NCBI GenBank assembly: GCA_964387355.1
Contig: CAYLWJ010000102.1
Location: 1 to 34,286 of the forward strand
Direction: 5' to 3'
Length of the DNA: 34,286 nucleotides
Source: Calidifonticultor sp964387355
Lineage (GTDB): Bacteria > Actinomycetota > Humimicrobiia > Humimicrobiales > Humimicrobiaceae
Shown one piece after another: positions 7,484 through 15,969 of this stretch. The notes under the pieces are model-generated. The model did not search any database, was not told the DNA's origin, and saw only the letters and a program-made list of their open reading frames with translations. Position 1 is the first letter of the stretch. Every line of letters begins with the position of its first letter. The translations under genes and the position numbers were made by a program.

Positions 7484-9001
7484 TTAACTGGAAATTATTT
7501 TGTAAATAGGTTTTAATTTCTCAAATAAATCTTTATAAACACCTATATACTTTTTATATTTTTCATATTCTCCTTGTCTTGGAAATTTCTCTATATTAGT
7601 TTTAACAAAATCATTAACAACTTTATCTAAACTTTTAAACATTCCTATGGAATGACCAGCAAGTATTGCAGAACCAAGAGTAGATAAATCACTTCTAAAA
7701 AGATTTCTATATGGTAATTGCAAGACATCTGATTTTATTTGAAGCCAAAAATTACTTTTATTACCACTACCAATAGCTGTCACTGTTTTAAATTCTATAT
7801 CTGGAAGCAAGTCTTTAATAATTTCTTTTGTTAAAAAATGATCATATGCTATTGATTCAAGTATAGCTCTGTAAAAATGTATTTTTCTATGAGCCCATGT
7901 ATGGCCTATAAAAAGACCCCGAACATTTGGGTCAGGTGGAAAAAACCTTCCTTGTAAATAATCAATTGAAATTAAACCGTCAGAACCAGCATTTAATTTT
8001 TCTGCTTCAGAATCTAAAAAATCATAAATATTTATCCCGTTTTTTTGTGCTTTTTCTTTTTCTTCAATAAAAAACTCATCCACAAACCATTTATGAGTCC
8101 TGCCAGCTAAAACAACTGAGATTAGATGGTATTTATTTCCAATTGCAGATTTCATACAAGCAAGTGTTTTATTTTTTAAATCATACCTATACTGATCAGA
8201 GCATACACCTAGTATACAAGCAGTTCCAGATACATCCACTAATTGTCCTTTATGTAATATACCAGCACCAATAAAACCAGCAGATTGGTCACCACAACCT
8301 GCAGCAACTGGGGTTCCCTCTAAAAGTCCTGAATCAGCACTTCCTTTTTTTGAGATCTCACCAATTATTTCTGAAGACTTAATAATTTTTGGCAGTTTTT
8401 CAGTATCAACTTCAAGTTTCTTACACAATTCATAAGACCATTCTGATTTTTCCAAATCAGCTAATCCAGAAAAGCATATAAAGGTTTCATCTATATATGC
8501 ATCTTTAGCATTAAGACCTGTAAGTTTTCCAGCCACAAATGCTGAAGGCTGTATAAATTTATAAATATCTTTCCATTCATTTTTATTTTTCCAATATAAG
8601 ATTTTATTTCCAAAAGTAGAAAAAGAGCCACTCTTTTGAATTATTAAATCTCCAAAATTTTTATGCATATATTCATTTTCTTTTGCACTTCTGCTGTCAA
8701 GGGGGGTATCATAATAAGTAACTGGATTAAAGTCTTTATCTATGCTCATAATACCGCCCATTTGGCTGTCAATTGACAAAGCAGCTATTTTATTCTTTGG
8801 TATTTTAGATTCAGCTAAAACTTTATTAATTAGTGTGCAAGTAATTTTGTAAAAATCATTTGCATCCTGCTCTGCTTGACCTGCTGCAGGATAAATAATA
8901 TTCATTTCTTGCTTAGCTTCAGAAATGCTTCTTCCTTCTTCATCATAAATTACACACTTGGCTTCAGTTGTGCCTAAATCAATGCCAATTAAATAATTCA
9001 T
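7484..9001 (-). CDS. FGGY-family carbohydrate kinase (xylulokinase-like)
   Basis: This 505-residue protein has both FGGY actin-like halves. The first begins with the phosphate-binding loop IGIDLGTTEAK (5-15). The catalytic base is Asp238 in AAGCGDQSAGFIGAG, followed by the second-half motif DVSGTACILG and, near the C-terminus, IGSGNKSNFWLQIKSDVL and STLGSAILAG. FGGY kinases phosphorylate ketoses or polyols with ATP in the cytoplasm. The sequence most resembles xylulokinases, but substrate prediction inside the family is unreliable. An AGGAG ribosome-binding site precedes the ATG. It directly follows the isomerase gene, the classical aldose-isomerase/ketose-kinase order, and precedes a UroD-like gene and an aldolase gene. 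Confidence 0.88.
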   Translation of the reverse strand: MNYLIGIDLGTTEAKCVIYDEEGRSISEAKQEMNIIYPAAGQAEQDANDFYKITCTLINKVLAESKIPKNKIAALSIDSQMGGIMSIDKDFNPVTYYDTPLDSRSAKENEYMHKNFGDLIIQKSGSFSTFGNKILYWKNKNEWKDIYKFIQPSAFVAGKLTGLNAKDAYIDETFICFSGLADLEKSEWSYELCKKLEVDTEKLPKIIKSSEIIGEISKKGSADSGLLEGTPVAAGCGDQSAGFIGAGILHKGQLVDVSGTACILGVCSDQYRYDLKNKTLACMKSAIGNKYHLISVVLAGRTHKWFVDEFFIEEKEKAQKNGINIYDFLDSEAEKLNAGSDGLISIDYLQGRFFPPDPNVRGLFIGHTWAHRKIHFYRAILESIAYDHFLTKEIIKDLLPDIEFKTVTAIGSGNKSNFWLQIKSDVLQLPYRNLFRSDLSTLGSAILAGHSIGMFKSLDKVVNDFVKTNIEKFPRQGEYEKYKKYIGVYKDLFEKLKPIYKIISS

Positions 9002-9077
9002 AATATAGCTCCTGTTACCTCTAAAACTTAATATTAATAAGATTTTTTATTATCTTATTATCTTACTGTAATCTTAT

Positions 9078-10598
9078 TTATTGTAACCTTATCTGGTAAT
9101 AAAATTTTTCCATTTGTTCGTCTGAATCAATTCTTAACGGAGTTATTCCAGTATATCTGCAAAAGATCTCTAATTCTTTAGTAAAATCTCCTAAAGTTGC
9201 ATTTAAATGGTTTGCACCAATTACCTTTACGAAATTTTCAGCTTTAACGCCTAAATCTACAGTTACTTTTCCCCAAGTAAATCCTAAATGTTTTTCAAAA
9301 TTTTCACCTAATTTTTTTAAGAGAATAGCTTTAGTATCTAAACCCTTTGCTTTACCAAACTGCAAATAATACTTTCCTTTTATTCTTGTTAAACGAGCTA
9401 CTGTAACCTCTGGATAAGATATCCCACTATAACTAAAAGCTGCACCAGAGCAGCCATGAATATTTCCTATCGCAACAGTATTGCTTAAAGCATCTTGGGG
9501 ATTAATTGAATTTGCAGCCCAAAAAATTGACCCTGCACCACAATTGGCAAACTCTATATAATCATCTTCTGCTGAAATTAAGTCACCAAACGCAGGTGGA
9601 ACTGATGGATTAAGAAAATATAATATAACTGATGTAAGCAATCCTTTAATATCGCCTTCACAAACTGTGGGATAAATTTTTTGTGCTCCCAATTCATTTA
9701 CAGGAAAAGGAAGAAAGGCTGGGAGTGTACATGCATCAACTCCATATTCAAAATATATTTCAGGCTGACATTTTATTGAAACGCCTGCTATATTTTCATC
9801 TTTCAGATCAGATAATCTTTCACGTGCAGCTATTAATAGTGCTAGCTGTTTTTTAAAAGCCTCTTTTGTTAGCATTTTTTCATCATAAATTACTTTTAAG
9901 CCATTTTTTTTAAGCCAATCTTCTAAGAATAATATTTTTTCAGGGTTTTTATTAATAATTTTTTCTGCTCTATTTACTAAGATATACTGGTCTTCAGATA
10001 AAATATCTCTAACCAAAAAGCTTTTTAGCTTTGGAATATCATCTTGAAGCTGTTCCATCTTTACTGCATAAGTTCCACCCCATAAAAGCAAAGCTGACTC
10101 GCGCATATTAGAGATTGTCGACACTGCGTTGCACCACTTTAAAATGTTTTCTTTATTGCCAAAATTTCTTTCATGGTTTATTGCATATTTATTAACACCC
10201 CACTCCATTAAACTAGAACAAGTTGCTGCAAGCTGGGATAAATTCCCTGATAATGGATCGTTTTCTGAATAATACATTATTGGCTTGTTAAGTTTTCTTA
10301 CAAAATCCATAATTAACATAGGCGGAGACCATGTCCACGCACCAATTATTGCACCATCTATTACATTTTCATTTACCATTTTAATTGCTAAATTAACATC
10401 ATTAATATTTCTTATCCCATACCATGAATCATTTTTATTTCTAATTTTAGATAAGGGATCAATAACACTTATAGAATTGTCTTGAAGGAATTTTTTTAAC
10501 TCTTCCTGTTTTTTTCTTAAAAAGTTTTCAACTGCTGGATTAGAAACTCCAACATCTCTATCATCAGTAAAAGTAATTATTGCTATTTTTGCTTCCAA
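9078..10598 (-). CDS. L-fucose/L-arabinose isomerase family protein
   Basis: This 506-residue cytoplasmic protein has the fucose-isomerase fold: an N-terminal Rossmann-like part (IITFTDDRDVG; GAIIGAWTWSPP), a middle part with GGTYAVKMEQLQDD, and a catalytic domain. Candidate metal ligands are Glu314 in CEGD, Asp339 in FGDL and His464 in ANHLN. The Glu-Asp spacing of 25 matches the 24 of E. coli FucI. Such enzymes interconvert aldoses and ketoses using a divalent metal ion. E. coli FucI is 591 residues, and this shorter form is the broad-specificity type seen in many ABC sugar operons. The start is TTG, with GGAGGTG 12 bases upstream, a slightly long spacing. The kinase gene follows. Confidence 0.85.
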   Translation of the reverse strand: MEAKIAIITFTDDRDVGVSNPAVENFLRKKQEELKKFLQDNSISVIDPLSKIRNKNDSWYGIRNINDVNLAIKMVNENVIDGAIIGAWTWSPPMLIMDFVRKLNKPIMYYSENDPLSGNLSQLAATCSSLMEWGVNKYAINHERNFGNKENILKWCNAVSTISNMRESALLLWGGTYAVKMEQLQDDIPKLKSFLVRDILSEDQYILVNRAEKIINKNPEKILFLEDWLKKNGLKVIYDEKMLTKEAFKKQLALLIAARERLSDLKDENIAGVSIKCQPEIYFEYGVDACTLPAFLPFPVNELGAQKIYPTVCEGDIKGLLTSVILYFLNPSVPPAFGDLISAEDDYIEFANCGAGSIFWAANSINPQDALSNTVAIGNIHGCSGAAFSYSGISYPEVTVARLTRIKGKYYLQFGKAKGLDTKAILLKKLGENFEKHLGFTWGKVTVDLGVKAENFVKVIGANHLNATLGDFTKELEIFCRYTGITPLRIDSDEQMEKFYYQIRLQ

Positions 10599-10713
10599 AA
10601 TTTTTAAACACCTCCAATAACGTTAACCAAAATCAGTTGATATTAAAATAATTTTATAAAACAATTTTTAAAAACTATTTTAATATTAAATTAAGCAATT
10701 AAAGTAGAAAAAC

Positions 10714-11766
10714 TTAATAAACATTACAATTATCATCCACCCTAACTACATCAGTATCTTTTTCATAAATAAATACCTTAAGCCATGCTGTTTTTATTTC
10801 TTGGGGTAAAATTTCTAAACTTGTACCATTTTTAATTGCCTCTAATAACCCAAGACCAGGGTAAGAAGACCATGGCTCAATTGCTAAGCTATATGTATTG
10901 CTATACCATGGATAATTATTGCTCCCATTATAGACAAGCCATATATATAAATATTTAAAAATTTTCTCATCAAACAAAAAGCCTATCCCAACTTTTTTCT
11001 TTAAATTTGTTATTGTAAACCAATTTTGTTTTAAATCTTTTGCATATAAAAGATCTGCAACTTTTGCATCTTTGCCTAAAACTTTAGAAAGGTCTACAAA
11101 ACTGCCGTTTGCAGATGGAAATTTTTTTAAAGTACCTTTAGAATCAGGTTTAACTAATGGAAAATTCGATATTGAAAAAGGGTTGGAAACTATTTCTTCA
11201 GCTATAAAGTTAATCAAACAATCTTCTGAAATAAAAGGGCTTCCAAAACATGGATGATGGCCCCACATAAAATCTAACTTTTCATTTGATAAATTTATAA
11301 CTTCTTCATTAATAGATAAAACAGCAGTATTACTTTCTAAAGTAATTGTCTTTTTTATTTGTAACGGGATTTTATTTAGTTTTGTAAAAAACTTAATGCT
11401 AATCTTTTCATCTCTGTCTTCTAAAATTTCATAATCCCATGACACCATTGAAGATTCATCATGCAGATTAAAACTTGCACCTTTATAAACACATGGTGAA
11501 CCACCATTAGGGATAATTTCTTGCCATCCACCTAAATAAGTTTCTAGAAAATTTTCTCTGTTAAGTTGGCCTTCCTTAAAGTCTTTTGGAGATTTCCATA
11601 AAAAATCCAAGTCTAGCGGTTTATATACAAACTCTAAAATATCAGTGCCTTTTTCTAAAAGAATAAAAACTCTAATAAGCTCATTTTCCATAATTATTGA
11701 TTTTAAACCTTTGTATCTTAATTCATCATTAATTCTGCAACCATAATTTCTTCTTAAAGCTGTCAT
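10714..11766 (-). CDS. aldose 1-epimerase-like (galactose mutarotase superfamily) protein
   Basis: This 350-residue protein has the beta-sandwich signature of aldose epimerase/DUF4432-type proteins: GGWQEIIPNGG, HDESSMVSWDYE, FMWGHHPCFG with tandem histidines, and IEPWSSYPGLG. These enzymes speed interconversion of the alpha and beta forms of a sugar so that the isomerase or kinase has its preferred anomer. The ATG starts one base after the stop of the upstream D-lyxose isomerase-type gene, so the two are translationally coupled. No separate strong ribosome-binding site is visible. The C-terminal 25 residues are charged and look like an extension beyond the core fold. Confidence 0.8.
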   Translation of the reverse strand: MTALRRNYGCRINDELRYKGLKSIIMENELIRVFILLEKGTDILEFVYKPLDLDFLWKSPKDFKEGQLNRENFLETYLGGWQEIIPNGGSPCVYKGASFNLHDESSMVSWDYEILEDRDEKISIKFFTKLNKIPLQIKKTITLESNTAVLSINEEVINLSNEKLDFMWGHHPCFGSPFISEDCLINFIAEEIVSNPFSISNFPLVKPDSKGTLKKFPSANGSFVDLSKVLGKDAKVADLLYAKDLKQNWFTITNLKKKVGIGFLFDEKIFKYLYIWLVYNGSNNYPWYSNTYSLAIEPWSSYPGLGLLEAIKNGTSLEILPQEIKTAWLKVFIYEKDTDVVRVDDNCNVY

Positions 11767-11767
11767 T

Positions 11768-12340
11768 TTAATTATCCACCGCCACCCTTCTTATATTTTT
11801 ATCATAAAATATGTCACCAGCATCAAAACTATGAGAGGAAAATTCTGATAATACAGCACCTTTAGGTCCACCTTGAAACCAATGCCAAGTATTTGGTTCT
11901 AATGTATACTGATCACCAGGCTTTAAAATTATTTCTTTTAAAATAAAAAGCTTGTCTTTGTATTTTTCAGGTATTTTAGCTCTTATTTCAGGTATTTTAT
12001 CTTTTATATCTTTAAAATCCGTCTCTTTTTCACCGGTATCTACATAAAGGTAAACTTCGCCCCACCTGCATCTAAATGTTTCTTCTTTACCTAAAGAGCT
12101 GTCAATATCTGGATGTCTGTGTTGAGGACATATTTGATAAGGTAGAAGAGCAAGCTCTTTTGCACAAACTCTGGCTGTATTAACATAAATAATTACATTA
12201 AGTCCGATATTTTCAAAGTCTCCTAAACCAAAATCAGTTATTTCCATTTTATCAAATTCTGTCTGTTTAAAATATATTTTGGATTTATTAAATATTTCTA
12301 TAGCCTTCTTTTTATAAAATAACCTCTTTTGCTCCTCCAT
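11768..12340 (-). CDS. D-lyxose ketol-isomerase-type cupin
   Basis: This 190-residue cupin closely resembles the B. subtilis sigma-B regulon D-lyxose isomerase YdaE: MDYGLG-like ITDFGLGD, IYVNTARVCAKEL, CPQHRHPDID, KEETFRCRWGEVYLYV and NTWHWFQGG. Metal ligands visible are His74, His76, Glu87 and His153. D-lyxose isomerases convert D-lyxose to D-xylulose and D-mannose to D-fructose. An upstream in-frame ATG at 12376 would add 12 residues, but I chose 12340 because GGGAGG lies directly before it and the family begins here. It stops one base before the epimerase gene. Having this enzyme beside a FucI-like isomerase implies two aldose-ketose steps or two substrates. Confidence 0.88.
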   Translation of the reverse strand: MEEQKRLFYKKKAIEIFNKSKIYFKQTEFDKMEITDFGLGDFENIGLNVIIYVNTARVCAKELALLPYQICPQHRHPDIDSSLGKEETFRCRWGEVYLYVDTGEKETDFKDIKDKIPEIRAKIPEKYKDKLFILKEIILKPGDQYTLEPNTWHWFQGGPKGAVLSEFSSHSFDAGDIFYDKNIRRVAVDN

Positions 12341-12506
12341 TTTTTCCTCCCTTGAAGAAAAAATTAAATTAAACAATCAATTACTTAACTGACTAATAAA
12401 TTATTTAACTAATTAAAATTTTTTAAAATTTTACATTGTACTGAAATTTACTTATTAAAAATTATTAAAATTAATTAAATAAAACTAAGAAAAGAACTAA
12501 GTAGAA

Positions 12507-13640
12507 CTAAGTAAAATAAACATCTAGTTTTTTCTTTTCGCCTATTTTGCTAACATTTAAAGGATAATTTCTAAACTTTTCAGCAGACCAATAGTAAGCA
12601 ATGGTATTATCAAGTGCTCTTTCAGATGATTGAACTGTATGATTGGTGCAAAGAATATGCCCACCTCCTGGTGATAATATTTCAATAACCCTTCTTACTT
12701 CTTCAGCAACATCGCTAAACTTCCCTTTTGACATTATTCTTCTTGTGTCAACATTTCCCCAAAACGTAAATTTTTTTCCATATTTCTTTTTTATTTCCTC
12801 TACATTATTAACATCTGGCTGGAGAGGATTTATGATATCAAACCCTATCTCTGCAAAATCATCTAACACCCAATCAACTTTTCCATCACAGTGAAAAGCA
12901 ATTTTTACATTTTTATTAATTTTTTTAACTTCATCAACCATCCTTGCATATCTTGGTTTTATTAGTTCTTTAAACAACTTTGGACTAATGTATGGGCCTC
13001 TTTCATTTGCAACATCATCACCCCACCAGATAATATCAACACCCATCTCTACAAGTTTCTTTGATATTTTAAGTGATATTTCCATGGTTTTATCAAGTAA
13101 TTCTATAGCAAAATCTTTATTTAAATAAAAATCAGTTAGAAAATTCTCCAAGCCTCTTAAATACCAGCTTGCTTCAAACATAGTGCAGGCACAGCCTCCA
13201 AGTATTGCATATTCTTTTCCGTCTTTTTCAATTAAATTCTTATATAACTCAAACCCATCTTTATAAATCTCAAACGGATCAGGCCATTTATAATTCTCAT
13301 AACTTTTAATATCTGCAAGAGGGTGCTCTGCAAATTCACAATAGCTTCCATATTTAAAAGATTTTTTACGCCATTTAATTTTAAAAGCATCTTGGTACAA
13401 ATTTTCACCAATCTTTCTTTCCTCCTTATAAATTGAGCTAAAACCATCACAAAAGCCTATAGTTGAATATAAAAGGTCATTTCCTAAGGCTTTAGATAAT
13501 GCAAATGGATCTTTTGATAAGTCAATATTTAAAGCATCTATTAATTCATTTGCAATTTCAGGTGCAATCCAGCTATCTATGGGAACTTTATCTGGCTCTT
13601 CATGATTTATGGTTGCTAATATTCTTTCCCTTGAATTCAT
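12507..13640 (-). CDS. uroporphyrinogen decarboxylase-like protein (second paralogue)
   Basis: This 377-residue UroD/MtaA-superfamily barrel protein opens with MNSRERILATINHEEPDKVP, the family's classical start. Later motifs are DIIWWGDDVANERG, FHCDGKVDWVLDDFAEIG, INPLQPD, FWGNVDTRRIM and PGGGHILCTNHTVQ. The His-Cys pair in FHCDG and the later Cys could bind zinc, as in corrinoid methyltransferases, but no corrinoid protein is encoded nearby. Family members next to sugar transporters have no proven reaction. An in-frame ATG exists at 13658, but I chose 13640 because GGAGG lies five bases upstream. It is a distant paralogue of the protein encoded at 6179-7414. Confidence 0.8.
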   Translation of the reverse strand: MNSRERILATINHEEPDKVPIDSWIAPEIANELIDALNIDLSKDPFALSKALGNDLLYSTIGFCDGFSSIYKEERKIGENLYQDAFKIKWRKKSFKYGSYCEFAEHPLADIKSYENYKWPDPFEIYKDGFELYKNLIEKDGKEYAILGGCACTMFEASWYLRGLENFLTDFYLNKDFAIELLDKTMEISLKISKKLVEMGVDIIWWGDDVANERGPYISPKLFKELIKPRYARMVDEVKKINKNVKIAFHCDGKVDWVLDDFAEIGFDIINPLQPDVNNVEEIKKKYGKKFTFWGNVDTRRIMSKGKFSDVAEEVRRVIEILSPGGGHILCTNHTVQSSERALDNTIAYYWSAEKFRNYPLNVSKIGEKKKLDVYFT

Positions 13641-13841
13641 AGTGTCCTCCAATTTCAATATTAATTAAATATTAATTATTTAAAATAAAATCAGAGTTTA
13701 AAGACATAATTTAAAATTAACAATAAAGACTTTATATGATACTTATTATGTAACATACACTACTTTTATCTACATTAATTACTAACTCCCAAATAAAGAA
13801 TTTCTAATATTCCTATTATCCCTAACTTTATATTTCTAAAT

Positions 13842-14654
13842 TTACCCTTTTACTGCACCAGCAGTTAAACCCTTTACAAATAAATCTTGAATTAAAAGAT
13901 AAACAATAAAAATTGGTAAAGACGCAATAATTACCCCTGCTGCAACAAGCTGCCAAGGAGAATCCCATTGACCAACAAAATTTGCAAGCCCTACAGGTAA
14001 AGTATATAAGACTTTATCTTTAAGTAAAACTAAAGCAAGTATAAATTCATTCCAATTCTGCATAAATAAAAATATTGTCACTGTTGCAATTGCAGGTTTT
14101 GATAAAGGTATTATTATTCTAAAAAATGTCCCGATTTCAGAACTGCCATCAATTCTTGCAGCTTCAATTAATTCTTTTGGAATAGATAAAAAGAATCCTC
14201 TTAAAATTAATACGGCAATTGGCAAACCAAAAGCTATATATGAAAAAATTAATGAATAGTGTGAATTATAAAGTCCTAAAGTCTTCATTATTATGAAAAG
14301 TGGAATTATAACTGCCGCTGGTGGAATCATAATACCAAGCAGGATTATATAAAAAATAATATTAGATCCTTTATAATTAAGCCTTGCAAATGAATATGCT
14401 GCCAATGCAGATATGACCAAAGTTAAAAATACAGATATTATTGTTACAATAAGAGAATTCATAAATAATTTACTGAAATTGAAAGTTTTCCAAGCAATGT
14501 AATAATTTTCAAAATGTAAATCTCTTGTAAAAAATATTGCAGATAGAGCATCTTTCTTTGACCTAAGTGATAAAGAAAAAACCCATATAACTGGCAACAA
14601 AAAAATAATTCCCAATAAATAAATTAAAATGCTTTTAAATATTTTTTTTACCAT
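13842..14654 (-). CDS. sugar ABC transporter permease, MalG type
   Basis: This 270-residue membrane protein has six predicted helices and the cytoplasmic EAA loop (EAARIDGSSEIGTFF, then RIIIPLSKP) that docks on the ATPase. The N-terminal helix followed by SLRSKKDA and the C-terminus TAGAVKG are typical of the CUT1 MalG/UgpE branch. It would form the channel together with the MalF-type protein encoded just upstream. The gap is 53 bases and GGTG precedes the ATG. No ATP-binding subunit gene is in the window, so a shared multi-sugar ATPase encoded elsewhere is likely. Confidence 0.93.
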   Translation of the reverse strand: MVKKIFKSILIYLLGIIFLLPVIWVFSLSLRSKKDALSAIFFTRDLHFENYYIAWKTFNFSKLFMNSLIVTIISVFLTLVISALAAYSFARLNYKGSNIIFYIILLGIMIPPAAVIIPLFIIMKTLGLYNSHYSLIFSYIAFGLPIAVLILRGFFLSIPKELIEAARIDGSSEIGTFFRIIIPLSKPAIATVTIFLFMQNWNEFILALVLLKDKVLYTLPVGLANFVGQWDSPWQLVAAGVIIASLPIFIVYLLIQDLFVKGLTAGAVKG

Positions 14655-14707
14655 ATAAACACCACTTACCTATTTTATTTAAAATGAACTATTTTATTTA
14701 AATTGAA

Positions 14708-15580
14708 TTAATATTCTCTACTAGTAACTTTTATCCTTATTACTGATGCTATTAAAGAAATAATTATTATGACCACAGCTATTACTGATGCAAAACCCAT
14801 ATCATTGAACCTAAAGGCTTGTTGAAACAAATAAGTTGCTAAAACTTCACTGCTGCGATTAGGTCCTCCAGCAGTCATGATATAAACAATATCAAAGACT
14901 TTAAATCCACCTATTATATTTAGAAGCATTGTTATTGTGATTACGGGACTTAAAGTTGGTATTATAATTTTAGTCACAACTCTAAATTCATTTGCACCAT
15001 CAATCCTTGAAGCTTCAACTATATCGTTAGGTATTCCCTGAAGCCCTGCATAATAAAGCAGCATATCATATCCTGTAAACTGCCATAAAGTTGCAACTAT
15101 AACTGTATAAAGAGCAATTTTTGGATTACCTAAAAAAAGTATTGGCATTTTTGTAATTCCCAATAACTGAATTATTTTGTTAACTATTCCAAATGCATCC
15201 AACATCCTAGACCACATAACACCAATAATTATTGGAGATAAAAGTACAGGTAAAAATATAGCGTTTTTTAAAAATCTTGTTCCAGGTATTTTTTGATCAA
15301 TTATTAAAGCACCAATAAAACCAAATATATTTAAAAATATTGTTGTAAAAATAACGAAGATACTTGTATTTAAAAAAGATTTCAAAAAAACTTTATCTGT
15401 AAATACTTTATAGTAATTTGCTAAACCAACAAATTTAATTTCATTTATATCAAAGCCTTTCCAGCTAGCAAAAGTTAATGCCAAAGTAAAAAGAACTGGA
15501 ATTGATACAAAAAATAAAAAAAACACTATTGTTGGTAATGAAAATATAAATCCTATTTTGCTTAATTTTTTGCTTAACAT
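14708..15580 (-). CDS. sugar ABC transporter permease, MalF type
   Basis: This 290-residue protein has six predicted membrane helices and the EAA loop EASRIDGANEFRVVTKIIIP. The segment LTFASWKGFDINEIKFVGL followed by ANYYKVF is typical of CUT1 MalF/UgpA permeases, and GGPNRSSEVLATYLFQQAF is the conserved C-terminal periplasmic/helix region. It partners with the MalG-type protein downstream and the binding protein upstream. The ATG is preceded by GTTAACTAAAT without a clear Shine-Dalgarno sequence, unlike most genes of the cluster. It is separated from the binding-protein gene by a 389-base gap that contains a hairpin. Confidence 0.92.
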   Translation of the reverse strand: MLSKKLSKIGFIFSLPTIVFFLFFVSIPVLFTLALTFASWKGFDINEIKFVGLANYYKVFTDKVFLKSFLNTSIFVIFTTIFLNIFGFIGALIIDQKIPGTRFLKNAIFLPVLLSPIIIGVMWSRMLDAFGIVNKIIQLLGITKMPILFLGNPKIALYTVIVATLWQFTGYDMLLYYAGLQGIPNDIVEASRIDGANEFRVVTKIIIPTLSPVITITMLLNIIGGFKVFDIVYIMTAGGPNRSSEVLATYLFQQAFRFNDMGFASVIAVVIIIISLIASVIRIKVTSREY

Positions 15581-15969
15581 ATTTAGTTAACGTATGAAAT
15601 ATAAATATATTTTCTAGTATATTTTAATTATTATGTACAATTTTGCTTAAAAATATTTTTATAACTATATACCTATATATGTACTTTAATTATCTAAATA
15701 TATACTATTATTTATTTTATATAAGCACTATTTTATATAAGTATTGTTAATATAATTTTTATAATTATATTTATATTTTTTTACTTTATTTTAATCTTTA
15801 CTTTGATTTTTTATTTAAGGTGTGGGTGTTAATCTTTTGAATTTAATAACACCCACACACTTTTTATGACTGCTGCCTAAATTATGTACACTTACTAAAT
15901 ATATTGACTAATAAGGTTTAAAATAAATTGCCTATTTTTTATTATTTTGTTTAATATATTTTTTGCTAA
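15581..15969. other. 389-base gap between binding-protein and permease genes
   Basis: This stretch lies inside the transport operon. It holds one strong inverted repeat (15820-15858, listed separately) and otherwise very AT-rich sequence with an imprecise repeat of TTTTATATAAG near 15715-15745. I see no open frame. Part of it probably serves as the 5' region of the permease transcript. Confidence 0.5.
15820..15858 (-). terminator. 12-bp perfect hairpin after the binding-protein gene
   Basis: GTGTGGGTGTTA (15820-15831) and TAACACCCACAC (15847-15858) form a perfect 12-bp stem with a 15-base loop. It lies about 110 bases downstream of the binding-protein stop. In the direction of the operon it is not followed by a U-run, so it looks more like a processing, stabilising or partial-termination hairpin than a full terminator. 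Such elements are known to raise binding-protein levels over permease levels (as between malE and malF). On the other strand a T5 run follows, so it could stop antisense transcription. Confidence 0.65.

Noticed and set aside
6179..13640. Haem-pathway uroporphyrinogen decarboxylase (hemE)
   Set aside because: Both proteins have MtaA-like motifs and sugar-operon context, and no other haem genes are near.
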